Shown here piece by piece: positions 14,901-22,200 of a stretch of 23,137 bases of DNA (the stretch's first letter is position 1; every line of letters begins with the position of its first letter). Location of the stretch: positions 1 through 23,137 of the IMG/VR virus record IMGVR_UViG_3300032462_001521; one strand, given 5' to 3'. This DNA comes from a virus. The notes beneath the pieces were generated by a model. The model worked only from the letters and a program-made list of their open reading frames with translations, was not told where the DNA came from and made no database searches. A program made the position numbers and the translations under genes.

Positions 14901-16182
14901 TTGCCATTTTTAATTTTGGTAATTTTAATGCAGGGAGCACTAGTTCTTTATGTGTAGTTGCGTTAACGGTATTTTTCATTAACACGTCAAATGCCGAATC
15001 CATAGCTTCCAATGAAAACTTTGAACGTTTCTGCTTTGCAGCTTGTTTTGTTTTCTTACTAATGTTAGTATAATCACTGTGCACCACATCCATTGTTTGC
15101 GCGGCCTGATTGTAATCAAGCGTGAACCACTTTGAACCTTTAATTAAGAAGTTATTCCTTGCTGATTTGTGTACGTCTGTGAGGCTACCACCAATCAATT
15201 CAGCGTATCCAGTCAAGAAGTCTAGGTGCCCGGACCAATTTGATGCCACTATTGGTTTACCACAAAACATAAATTCTTGCAGCGGTCTACCGTACCCTTC
15301 GCCTTTTGTAAATGATAGCATCGCTTTAACCTTAGAATGATTATACAATGAATTCATTTGGTCGGGTGAAAGGTCACCATGTAAAATATATACATTGGGC
15401 AATTTGCCTTTCATACTATGTTTAATTGCTTTAACTCTATTTTCAAGTTCTACTCTGTCTAAGATAGAGAACGTTGCCCTACTTATTTTCAAAATCAAAC
15501 CAGGAGCATCTTTTTTATCTTTGAATACAGTTAAAAATGTCTTAATCATCATGCCGACATCTTTTCTATCATGTCCAATTTCACCATCCAACCAATGCCC
15601 CACAAAGAGGAAATTAAAATCTTCTGGGATTGCATCTAATTGAGCATCCAATTCAATATTTGATGTAAATACATCATTGTAAACGTTCAAATCGGATCCT
15701 TCAAATAATACTTCAACTCGAGTGGTTACTTTATGCATACCGACAATTTGTTCTGTTTGTTTGTTGACTTCCTGGTATTGAGTTGATAGCATTACCGCTT
15801 TTGAATGTTCAGATGGTACGATGATCAAGTCCATATTGTTGCATCCGTTTACCCAGTCTATCGGCATCACGGTGGTTTCTATTCCTGCGGTAATGCCAAT
15901 CGAGTATTTACCGATTTTTTGGAACTCATTTGGGACGGTGACTTGAATCCATATATCAGGTTGTTGTTGTATTGGTTGCATCAACACACGTTCTAATATC
16001 AACCTATGATTTGCGTCGTTAGGATCTAAAACGTTCATGGGTGTTGCTCCCCATTTTGTTGATATGATTTTAACATCATATCTATCCATTTTAATTAGAG
16101 ATAATACCAAATCACGTGAATGATCTCCGTATCCCGATCGCGTCGCTACCGGAGCACTTATTACTAATAATGGTTTATTCAT
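14896..16182 (-). CDS. GT4-like (GT-B fold) glycosyltransferase
   Basis: The 428-residue protein is a complete GT-B enzyme. The N-terminal acceptor domain starts PLLVISAPVATRSGYGDHSR, a glycine-rich loop typical of GT4. The C-terminal donor domain has FNFLFVGHWLDGEIGHDRKD, ILHGDLSPDQMNSLYNHSKV and the retaining signature KGEGYGRPLQEFMFCGKPIV, with the E-x7-E spacing that binds the sugar and phosphate of the donor. The Lys-rich C-terminal tail (SKKTKQAAKQKRSKF) may contact acidic acceptors or nucleic acid. It overlaps the preceding gene by 8 bases. Substrates are unknown. Confidence 0.88.
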   Translation of the reverse strand: MNKPLLVISAPVATRSGYGDHSRDLVLSLIKMDRYDVKIISTKWGATPMNVLDPNDANHRLILERVLMQPIQQQPDIWIQVTVPNEFQKIGKYSIGITAGIETTVMPIDWVNGCNNMDLIIVPSEHSKAVMLSTQYQEVNKQTEQIVGMHKVTTRVEVLFEGSDLNVYNDVFTSNIELDAQLDAIPEDFNFLFVGHWLDGEIGHDRKDVGMMIKTFLTVFKDKKDAPGLILKISRATFSILDRVELENRVKAIKHSMKGKLPNVYILHGDLSPDQMNSLYNHSKVKAMLSFTKGEGYGRPLQEFMFCGKPIVASNWSGHLDFLTGYAELIGGSLTDVHKSARNNFLIKGSKWFTLDYNQAAQTMDVVHSDYTNISKKTKQAAKQKRSKFSLEAMDSAFDVLMKNTVNATTHKELVLPALKLPKLKMAK

Positions 16183-16435
16183 TTGTTTGTTCTCTAATTT
16201 TATCTGCTAATTCTAAAATCATATATGCTGGAATGAACCATTCTTGTGTGGGGTCTTTGTATTGATTAGAATATTCTCTCAATAACACAATCCGCCGATC
16301 AGACTGATTTTGTAACAGATATGGAAAATAGTCATTTCCTTTATCTTTTCCCAAATATGCAATCAGAGTTTCATACTCTCCCGCACCGTATACGTACGTG
16401 TTATGGTATATTTTTAGTTCGTCTATTTTCATCAT
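16175..16435 (-). CDS. Hypothetical protein (86 aa)
   Basis: No family is recognised. The sequence has an alternating pattern, IYHNTYVYGAGEYETLIAYL then FPYLLQN and RIVLLREYSN, and an end helix AYMILELADKIREQ. It could be a small alpha/beta protein. It starts in an ATGA overlap with the deoxyribosyltransferase-like gene and overlaps the next gene by 8 bases. Confidence 0.65.
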   Translation of the reverse strand: MMKIDELKIYHNTYVYGAGEYETLIAYLGKDKGNDYFPYLLQNQSDRRIVLLREYSNQYKDPTQEWFIPAYMILELADKIREQTNE

Positions 16436-16899
16436 AGTCTATTTTTTACTTCTTCTACAAGTGCTTCGATAGAATTTACTTGCTTAACATCTTTCCACTT
16501 GCAAGTAACATCTACATTTCCCTTTCTATAAAATCCATCCGGGCAACATACAACTAATTTCTTAGGATACAAACCCGCGGCAAGTCCAAGTTCCAATAGT
16601 GTGATAGGTGCTTTTGTATTCGGGTCGAAGTACATAATAATCATATCACATTTATCTTGTGCCCATAATTCCCATACTACTTGCCGAGTAAATTCATTAT
16701 CACCTTCAACTTGTTCCCAAGATGAATCCCAATCATCGCGTCTAGGATTTAAAATCAATCCCTTTTCATTTTCAAGTAAGCGCTCTACTTGTTTTTGCCA
16801 ATTTTCAGCTTCGCCCATCTCGATTGAACCGGCCAAGAAAACAGAAAAGTTTTCTGCTAATTCAGTTGCAAATGGGTTTGCTGCTTTAATTACTTTCAT
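16432..16899 (-). CDS. Nucleoside 2-deoxyribosyltransferase-like protein
   Basis: The 155-residue protein matches the nucleoside 2-deoxyribosyltransferase-like family: SVFLAGSIEMGEAENWQ at 19-35, LILNPRRDDWDSSW at 48-61, WAQDKCDMIIMYFDPNTKAP at 79-98, then ITLLELGLAAG with a candidate catalytic Glu103, and VCCPDGFYRKGNVD. Classical members exchange bases between deoxynucleosides; phage members may act in nucleotide salvage or on altered bases. It overlaps the upstream gene by 14 bases and its stop overlaps the next start. A link to the DNA-modifying Mom-like proteins is possible but not shown. Confidence 0.82.
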   Translation of the reverse strand: MKVIKAANPFATELAENFSVFLAGSIEMGEAENWQKQVERLLENEKGLILNPRRDDWDSSWEQVEGDNEFTRQVVWELWAQDKCDMIIMYFDPNTKAPITLLELGLAAGLYPKKLVVCCPDGFYRKGNVDVTCKWKDVKQVNSIEALVEEVKNRL

Positions 16900-17179
16900 A
16901 TTTTTCTATTTTGAATGCATCTTCGCGTTTGGATTGGTTCATGTGGAATATATGCTCCATATGTTCATATCTTTTTATTGGATATGTGGCTTTCAATGAA
17001 ACGCACCAACCAACTGCCGTGCCTCGTTCTACTTTACCGTCTAGCATTTTGTATATGTAATACCAATCTTCACCCGTTTCACGTACTCCAATTAACCTAG
17101 CCAAAAACAAATCATAAAAAATACATATGTCATTATGGAATGGTTTCCATTCTTCTATAAAATCATCAAATGTTCTCAT
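16886..17179 (-). CDS. Hypothetical protein (97 aa)
   Basis: No family is recognised. The protein is rich in Trp, Tyr and Asp (FDDFIEEWKPFHNDICIFYD, GEDWYYIYKML) and has a basic C-terminal end (HMNQSKREDAFKIEKYESN). It starts 3 bases after the GT4 C-terminal-half stop and overlaps the deoxyribosyltransferase-like gene by 14 bases. The protein looks soluble, without a signal or membrane segment. Confidence 0.65.
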   Translation of the reverse strand: MRTFDDFIEEWKPFHNDICIFYDLFLARLIGVRETGEDWYYIYKMLDGKVERGTAVGWCVSLKATYPIKRYEHMEHIFHMNQSKREDAFKIEKYESN

Positions 17180-17182
17180 ACC

Positions 17183-18094
17183 TTATACCTTATATAATTT
17201 GAATCTTGGTAGTGGTTTAAAGTTTTCAAGAGTTTCATCTATCCCCTTCATCAAAACATCACACATATATTCTTGATTTAACTTTCCGGCTTTTAACCAA
17301 GCATGCCCAAGCAATCCTTTTCTCTTTCGCTCATCTGCTGTTAGAGAATGCCATTTTTTAATTGCCTCTGCTACGTCTTCGATATCAACCCTATCATCTG
17401 AAATATATGGAGTTGGAGGTGATCCGTTCAATGATCGTGCTCTGGGCCAAACGGGTATTACCCATTCGCCATGTTCCACTTTATTTTCCCATTCTCTCCA
17501 ATTATGAAGAGAACCTATTTCAATATAATCATCAGCGGTTAGTTCTTTTCCATTTTGTGAAAATCCACATTGGTCTTGAAGTCCGCCTGTTACGTTCACG
17601 ATGACTGGAGTACCTGCCGCTAATGATTCACACGTAGTCAACCCAAAGCCTTCATTGTTGGCAATATTAATTGTAACATCCGCAGCGTTGTGAAGATAGT
17701 TCATATGCGTTTCATCCATTTGCCCGGCAGAGAATACTACATCATAATCTGGACACATTCTGCTTTTAACTGCATATAGGTCAGTTCCATTATCATCAAT
17801 TGGCTGAGTGTGCATAACCAATAAACACTTGTCGGCTTCTTCTCTTGGAATACTATCACAGAATGCTTTATACGCCCATATAACATCACCTGGTTGTTTT
17901 CTTCTAACATTTCTATTAATCCACAATAGAATGAAGGTTTTTTCCTTTCCCGCATTTGCTAGTAAATCTATTCTGAATTTGTTAAGATTTTCCAGTTCAT
18001 CTGGTTTTGTTATGGGATAATACCAATCAAAATTCATGCCGTGTGGGCAGTAATAAACTCTTGTGTCTCTTTTATCGTTTGTAATATTCTGCAT
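17183..18094 (-). CDS. GT4 glycosyltransferase, C-terminal (donor) half of a split gene
   Basis: The 303-residue frame begins just before VYYCPHGMNFDWYYP, the usual hinge between the two domains of GT4 enzymes. It then carries the donor domain: FILLWINRNVRRKQPGD, DVVFSAGQMDETHMNYLHNA, and the signature NNEGFGLTTCESLAAGTPVI. It lies in the same reading frame as the upstream N-terminal half (18098-18670), separated only by a TAA and one CGA codon (TAA CGA ATG). No clear ribosome site precedes this ATG. It may be made by reinitiation or readthrough, or the pair may be decaying. As a stand-alone enzyme it lacks the acceptor domain. Confidence 0.8.
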   Translation of the reverse strand: MQNITNDKRDTRVYYCPHGMNFDWYYPITKPDELENLNKFRIDLLANAGKEKTFILLWINRNVRRKQPGDVIWAYKAFCDSIPREEADKCLLVMHTQPIDDNGTDLYAVKSRMCPDYDVVFSAGQMDETHMNYLHNAADVTINIANNEGFGLTTCESLAAGTPVIVNVTGGLQDQCGFSQNGKELTADDYIEIGSLHNWREWENKVEHGEWVIPVWPRARSLNGSPPTPYISDDRVDIEDVAEAIKKWHSLTADERKRKGLLGHAWLKAGKLNQEYMCDVLMKGIDETLENFKPLPRFKLYKV

Positions 18095-18097
18095 TCG

Positions 18098-18670
18098 TTA
18101 TAGCCATAAATTTTTATCGTCCCATGTCTTTTCCAACGACATGTATCCTTCTCTTAAAATATTGAGTTCATTGCCGAATTCATTGTGGAGAACTCGATTC
18201 ACTATTCCATATGTCTGTTTAGAAATACAAAACAATGAATCACACGATGCGTAAAAGTTAGCATTGTATGTTGGAGAAGGTAGTGAATCCCAAATTGTGA
18301 GGAATGTCAATGGAACCATTTCACGTATTTCATGAGCGATTTCATATAACCAAATCCAATATCTTGGATCTGTAAAATGTAAAATGATATCGGGTCGTTC
18401 CACGTTGATTAAATGCCGGAGCAAATCAGCGTTACCGTATCCGGAATTTGCCAATACTCGTATATTAGCATCTTCTACTCCTGTTTTCTTTCTAACATCT
18501 TCACTTATATCAATCATTTTTCCGTGTTCGGGATGCTTGATTGCCGCACCTAGCTGAACCCAATCATACTTATGCACAGTACCCATTGCTAGTTGTCTGC
18601 TCACAGTCGCGATGCCCGACGACATCCTGAGGTCGTCTGACAAGAGCAATATCTTTTTCTTCTTATTCAT
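18098..18670 (-). CDS. GT4 glycosyltransferase, N-terminal (acceptor) half of a split gene
   Basis: The 190-residue frame starts MNKKKKILLLSDDLRMSSGI and has the glycine-rich acceptor-domain start of GT4 enzymes, then DWVQLGAAIKHPEHGK, GYGNADLLRHLI, PDIILHFTDPRYWIWL and SLFCISKQTYGIVNRVL. It ends at a single in-frame TAA (18100-18098), and the donor domain follows in the same frame. Similar phage glycosyltransferases are one chain of about 480-500 residues, which fits the sum of both halves here. It starts 13 bases after the RHH gene. Confidence 0.78.
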   Translation of the reverse strand: MNKKKKILLLSDDLRMSSGIATVSRQLAMGTVHKYDWVQLGAAIKHPEHGKMIDISEDVRKKTGVEDANIRVLANSGYGNADLLRHLINVERPDIILHFTDPRYWIWLYEIAHEIREMVPLTFLTIWDSLPSPTYNANFYASCDSLFCISKQTYGIVNRVLHNEFGNELNILREGYMSLEKTWDDKNLWL

Positions 18671-18683
18671 ATAACCTTATTTC

Positions 18684-18887
18684 TTAAAATGAACCACTTA
18701 TTTCTAAATCTGTTATTCTATCTATTTTTTCTCTGTATTCGGCATTATTATTATATAACCAAATAGAACGATTTACTACTTCTTGTAGTGTGATTCCTTG
18801 CTGTAGCGCCATCATCTTAAAGTTTTTATAAACCCCAGTCAATAATTTTACACTTGTCAGCTTTGTTTTCCCAGTGGATTTTTCCAT
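18684..18887 (-). CDS. Ribbon-helix-helix (Arc/MetJ-type) DNA-binding protein
   Basis: The 67-residue protein fits the ribbon-helix-helix fold: a basic N-terminal beta strand TKLTSVKLLTGVY (about 8-20), helix 1 KNFKMMALQQG, the turn ITLQEVVNRSIWLYN as helix 2, and a short acidic tail. Such proteins bind DNA as dimers and are often repressors. Its ATG at 18887 has a modest GAGAT ribosome site. A TATACT-containing promoter-like element lies directly upstream (18907-18920), so self-control is a fair inference. It heads the accessory gene block. Confidence 0.8.
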   Translation of the reverse strand: MEKSTGKTKLTSVKLLTGVYKNFKMMALQQGITLQEVVNRSIWLYNNNAEYREKIDRITDLEISGSF

Positions 18888-18906
18888 TGCAATATCTCAT
18901 TTAATT

Positions 18907-18920
18907 CATATATAAGTATA
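18907..18920 (-). promoter_or_regulatory. Promoter-like element before the RHH gene
   Basis: The minus-strand sequence TATACTTATATATG is identical, over 14 bases, to the -10 region of the NAD promoter (11491-11478). TATACT is a good -10, but only a weak -35 (ATGTGA at 18-base spacing) is present. It lies in the 38-base gap between the nuclease stop and the RHH start, so a new transcript could begin about 20 bases before the ATG. Confidence 0.5.
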
Positions 18921-18925
18921 TAAGA

Positions 18926-19801
18926 TTATGAAATTCCATCACATTCTCCACCGTTTGATATGTGATGATCACACCAAGAACAATGCTTACCAGGTTTCTT
19001 CACATAATCTTTATCTATATGCTTACCATTTGCATCAAATACTTCATTGATGAAGTACATAAAATCATCGATAGCCTGTCGTTGTTTGATTTTACCGCTT
19101 GGAGGAACAAACGTAGATATACGAGGATTGGGCCATGGGTTGGCTTCTGTTTCAGCGGGTATAATTCGTTTCATAATATGAAACGCAACTCTTATCTTAT
19201 CAATCGGTACATTATATTGTTCTGAATACCACATTTTATATAGAATAATTTGATTCTTCTTTACTTCATCATTCTTCTGCCAATTAGACCAGCCAGAGGT
19301 GGATGTTTTTAAGTCAATAATAATATAATTGCCGAGGTCGTCCTTCAATATAACATCGATGAATCCAATTACACTTACACCCTCCCGTATCTTAATATTA
19401 ACAGGAACTTCAATACCGACTAATTCATATCCTTTCTTCTGAAACAGTTTCCTAATATTTGCATCCCTTACAAAATACCTAAGTATCTCAACGCCTTGCC
19501 AATAGAATTCTTCAATTTCTGCTCTAGTACATACAAATTCACCATCGGGTAACTTTTCAGAATCCTTAGCTACCGCTTCCATTAAATTCTGCTGTAGTAG
19601 CTTTTCAATGTTTATTTCATCTGCCGCTTTCTTTGTAACGTTATAATATACGCTTAAATAATGCTGCATTGTTGAGTGCATTGCAGTTCCAAATTGAGCA
19701 TGTATTCCTGCTGGTTTTCTTTTCTTATCAATGTAACTTAATTTGTATTTCTGTGGACATGAAGTCCACATTGAATACTGTGAATAACTCGAGCGCCCCA
19801 T
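18926..19801 (-). CDS. PD-(D/E)XK nuclease with four cysteines (Cas4/RecB-like)
   Basis: The 291-residue protein has the RecB/Cas4-type nuclease core: SYSQYSMWTSCPQKYKLSYI at 5-24, GTAMH (His42), VIGFIDVIL (Asp149), YIIIDLKTSTSGW (Asp163, Lys165) and QIILYKMWY (Gln184). Cys15 together with Cys274, Cys277 and Cys287 in the C-terminal region (HCSWCDHH then GGECDG) matches the arrangement that holds a 4Fe-4S cluster in Cas4 and AddB. No Cas gene or CRISPR array is nearby, so a role in phage replication or recombination, in processing DNA ends, is more likely than CRISPR adaptation. It starts one base after the gp62-like gene. Confidence 0.87.
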   Translation of the reverse strand: MGRSSYSQYSMWTSCPQKYKLSYIDKKRKPAGIHAQFGTAMHSTMQHYLSVYYNVTKKAADEINIEKLLQQNLMEAVAKDSEKLPDGEFVCTRAEIEEFYWQGVEILRYFVRDANIRKLFQKKGYELVGIEVPVNIKIREGVSVIGFIDVILKDDLGNYIIIDLKTSTSGWSNWQKNDEVKKNQIILYKMWYSEQYNVPIDKIRVAFHIMKRIIPAETEANPWPNPRISTFVPPSGKIKQRQAIDDFMYFINEVFDANGKHIDKDYVKKPGKHCSWCDHHISNGGECDGIS

Positions 19802-19802
19802 C

Positions 19803-20288
19803 CTATACCTGTAATTTCAATTTTTTGATTTGCTTCTCATCCACCCCGTACATTCCACATAACTTCATAATTGTCTTACGTCCGTTTTCTGTACCATACA
19901 ATATATCGAGATAGTCTATGGCTTGTTCGTTTGAACATTCAAAGTGATGCATCACATTTTGAATTAACCATGGTTCATATTTATCTGCCGTTTTTCCTTT
20001 CACGTATTTCAAATACCGCCGGCCTCTTGGAATAACACCAATCAACACCTTATACAAAAGATGCGGTTCTAGAGTCTGAACAATCGGTTGGAGTTCGCTT
20101 ACAACATCTATGAAGTCATAATCCATAGAAAGGAACCTTAATACCATAAAGTTGCTCCAGCTCTTGCGATCTTCATCCGTTAGTTTGTCCCAATACAACG
20201 GATCCTGTACTTGAGTTATTTGGTTCAAATGTTGGAAGAGGCTTGTCGGTTTTTTTATCGGAGAAGATTCTGTCGTAGTTGCTTTCAT
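19803..20288 (-). CDS. 62: Clamp loader small subunit (T4 gp62-like)
   Basis: The 161-residue protein resembles T4 gp62, the non-ATPase subunit that with gp44 loads the sliding clamp. Shared features include a helical N-terminal region (SLFQHLNQITQVQ), FMVLRFLSM, LLYKVLIGVIPRGRRYLKYV (T4 has PRGKRYGKWAK), the end segment HFECSNEQAIDYLDIL and a Lys-rich C-terminus ending KKLKLQV. It lies three genes after the gp44-like ATPase, as expected for partners. The frame reaches a TTG at 20297, but the ATG at 20288 is the first ATG; no good ribosome site is seen before either, and the true start is uncertain. A small ORF overlaps its 5-prime end. Confidence 0.82.
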   Translation of the reverse strand: MKATTTESSPIKKPTSLFQHLNQITQVQDPLYWDKLTDEDRKSWSNFMVLRFLSMDYDFIDVVSELQPIVQTLEPHLLYKVLIGVIPRGRRYLKYVKGKTADKYEPWLIQNVMHHFECSNEQAIDYLDILYGTENGRKTIMKLCGMYGVDEKQIKKLKLQV

Positions 20289-20352
20289 ATTTATCAATGT
20301 TTATTCGTCTATATTCGTCGCCTTTTCCATTATCTGGCTTCGGGTTCATCAT
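20173..20352 (-). CDS. Possible small protein (59 aa) overlapping gp62 start
   Basis: This frame was found by hand. It starts in an ATGA overlap with the ClpP-like stop and reads MMNPKPDNGKGDEYRRINID, then KYESNYDRIFSDK, ending VVLGQTNG. The first half looks like a real hydrophilic protein, and the tidy start junction supports it. However, its last 116 bases run inside the gp62-like gene in another frame, which is unusual. Either both are used, or gp62 starts further downstream, or this is a chance frame. Confidence 0.45.
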   Translation of the reverse strand: MMNPKPDNGKGDEYRRINIDKYESNYDRIFSDKKTDKPLPTFEPNNSSTGSVVLGQTNG

Positions 20353-20960
20353 ACAATGTAATCAATGAGTCCAAATGAAAGGCAAGTTTCAGCATCCCAC
20401 CATAAATCATGCTTCAATATTTCATCCAACAATTCCGGTGGTAATTTCGCATATTCTAAATAGAAGTTTTTAATCATATTATGTATTCTATCCATATTTT
20501 CCTTATTGTCCTCAAATTCATCCATCTTGCCCCAAAATTCGGATGCTAATTGATGAATCAGCATATGTGAATGTTTGTACATATATCGAGTTGTGCCTAC
20601 TATACTCATAAATGTTCCAGCGCTACCGACATAACCGTCGACGTATGTTTCGACTGGAGACTTACAATTCAATATTGTGTCCATCGCCGAAAAGCCGGCC
20701 ATTACATCTCCACCGTGTGAGCTGATATATAGCTTGATTACAATAGGAGAACATCCATATGCTATAGTTTGTTGTTGTAGTTTTAGGTCAAGCTTTCTGA
20801 GCTCTGCATTAAACTTTGCAACCGATTCGTCTGTGACTGCTGAACAAAAATGGATTACATTTTCTGCCACATTTACGTCGTTATTTGCGGCCGGCAATGA
20901 TTCGTTCGTTTGATTGTTCATCGAGCCCCATTGTATTGAATTTCTTGTGTTTTTCATCAT
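20349..20960 (-). CDS. clpP: ClpP-like serine protease
   Basis: The 203-residue protein belongs to the ClpP family. After a variable N-terminal stretch, it has IVIKLYISSHGGDVMAGFSA (73-92), the nucleophile region VDGYVGSAGTFMSIVG with Ser113, then HMLIHQ with His136, and KHDLWWDAETCLSFGLIDYI with Asp185. The Ser-His-Asp triad is complete. ClpP forms 14-subunit barrels that degrade unfolded proteins fed by Clp ATPases; phage versions may work with host ATPases or mix with host ClpP. It is in the replication block rather than near capsid genes, so a prohead protease role is less likely. Start ATG 20960 comes 3 bases after the zinc-ribbon-like gene. Confidence 0.88.
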   Translation of the reverse strand: MMKNTRNSIQWGSMNNQTNESLPAANNDVNVAENVIHFCSAVTDESVAKFNAELRKLDLKLQQQTIAYGCSPIVIKLYISSHGGDVMAGFSAMDTILNCKSPVETYVDGYVGSAGTFMSIVGTTRYMYKHSHMLIHQLASEFWGKMDEFEDNKENMDRIHNMIKNFYLEYAKLPPELLDEILKHDLWWDAETCLSFGLIDYIV

Positions 20961-20963
20961 ATA

Positions 20964-21233
20964 TTAGCTAAAATCTTCTTTCATATTTTCAGGTAGCAAC
21001 TCTGTTTGAACAGCGCCACACTTTCCACATACACTTAATTCAATTGGAACCAACATATCTTGATCGGTTGCCAACGCTATTTTTGATAATCGCTTGTAAG
21101 CAGATGCTTGCAAAAACATTTTACCATTACATTCTTTAGTTACACACGTTACATATTGAGAACTAGCAAGAGCTGCGGCTACTGCTTGTTGTGTTGGTTG
21201 AGCGGGAGGATTTCCCATATTATTTATTTTCAT
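20964..21233 (-). CDS. Small Cys4 zinc-ribbon-like protein
   Basis: The 89-residue protein has two cysteine pairs, VTCVTKECNGK and SVCGKCGAVQT, about 30 residues apart, fitting a zinc ribbon. The N-terminal part is rich in Pro, Gln and Ala (PPAQPTQQAVAAAL) and probably disordered. Between the pairs is a segment LSKIALATDQDMLVPIELSV. Small conserved proteins of this type sit close to replication genes in large phages; their role is unknown. It lies 12 bases after the gp44-like gene and 3 bases before the ClpP-like gene. Confidence 0.7.
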   Translation of the reverse strand: MKINNMGNPPAQPTQQAVAAALASSQYVTCVTKECNGKMFLQASAYKRLSKIALATDQDMLVPIELSVCGKCGAVQTELLPENMKEDFS

Positions 21234-21245
21234 TTATTTATTATT

Positions 21246-22199
21246 TTATCGTATTTCTGATAGTAATTGGATAATGCAAGCGGAAAACGTTATTTCTTTG
21301 TCCACTACTAGAGCGTCCTGGGCTTGTCTATCCGCTAATATCAATATACAAGTAGTTTGTTTGCCGTTTGCGAAATCATCAAGTTTATCCTTCAATAGAG
21401 TGTACATATCCGAAAATTCTCTAATCGAATTGTCGGCAATGATTTGTCTAATTTCAAAGAATGAATCTCTTGCCCCTTTCTTAGATGCCAACACATCAAT
21501 AATTTTATGTTTGAAATCAGAATCAAGAATAGCCTGCTGGTCTACTTTCAGTTTACCCGATTTGGATTGCCGTTGGAGTGTGTTGATCGCCCTTCGAATA
21601 TCAGGATAACACGAATCAAGAATAGGAACCAAATCTTTCAAATCATATTGAATGTTTTCAGCTTCAAGAATTTTAGTTAATTGAAGAGCAACATCCTTTT
21701 TAGATGGAGGTGTAATTGCTTCCGTTTGACATCTCGATTGGATTGGTTCGATTATTTTCTGAACATAGTTGCATGTAAGAATGAATCTGCAATGGCCGGA
21801 AAATGTTTCCATTAAATTACGGAGAATCGCCTGAGAGTTCGGAGTTAAATAATCGCTTTCATCCAATATAACAATTTTATATGGTTTGAATCCTTGACTA
21901 GATGCGAAGCCTTTAATCTTATTACGTACCGTATCTACGTTATTCTCATCGGATGCGTTAATAATCAGATAATCACATTCTATGGATTTGACAATCAACC
22001 GAGCCAATGTAGTTTTTCCAGTTCCTGCTCTTCCGTAAAGCAAAAGATGAGGAATATCACCTTCATCTAAATACGCCTTAATGCGTTCTTTTAGTACACC
22101 GTTGCCAACATATTGATCCAAAGTTGTAGGCCGATAACGTTCACACCACAACGAATTTGTAACTTTAATGGAATCATCCACCTTTTCAAAAAAATTCAT
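21246..22199 (-). CDS. 44: Clamp loader ATPase (T4 gp44/RFC small-subunit-like)
   Basis: The 317-residue AAA+ protein is the motor that loads the sliding clamp onto DNA. It starts with WCERYRPTTLDQYVGN, the RFC box II, then Walker A GRAGTGKTT (56-64), ASDENN, Walker B VILDESD (110-116), the sensor-1 region FILTCNY, and the SRC arginine-finger motif at 155-157. PDIRRAINTLQ gives sensor 2. This is the standard layout of phage gp44. The start ATG 22199 lies one base after the Mom-like gene. Its expected partner gp62 is at 19803-20288; the clamp (gp45-like) is not in the window. Confidence 0.95.
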   Translation of the reverse strand: MNFFEKVDDSIKVTNSLWCERYRPTTLDQYVGNGVLKERIKAYLDEGDIPHLLLYGRAGTGKTTLARLIVKSIECDYLIINASDENNVDTVRNKIKGFASSQGFKPYKIVILDESDYLTPNSQAILRNLMETFSGHCRFILTCNYVQKIIEPIQSRCQTEAITPPSKKDVALQLTKILEAENIQYDLKDLVPILDSCYPDIRRAINTLQRQSKSGKLKVDQQAILDSDFKHKIIDVLASKKGARDSFFEIRQIIADNSIREFSDMYTLLKDKLDDFANGKQTTCILILADRQAQDALVVDKEITFSACIIQLLSEIR

Positions 22200-22200
22200 A

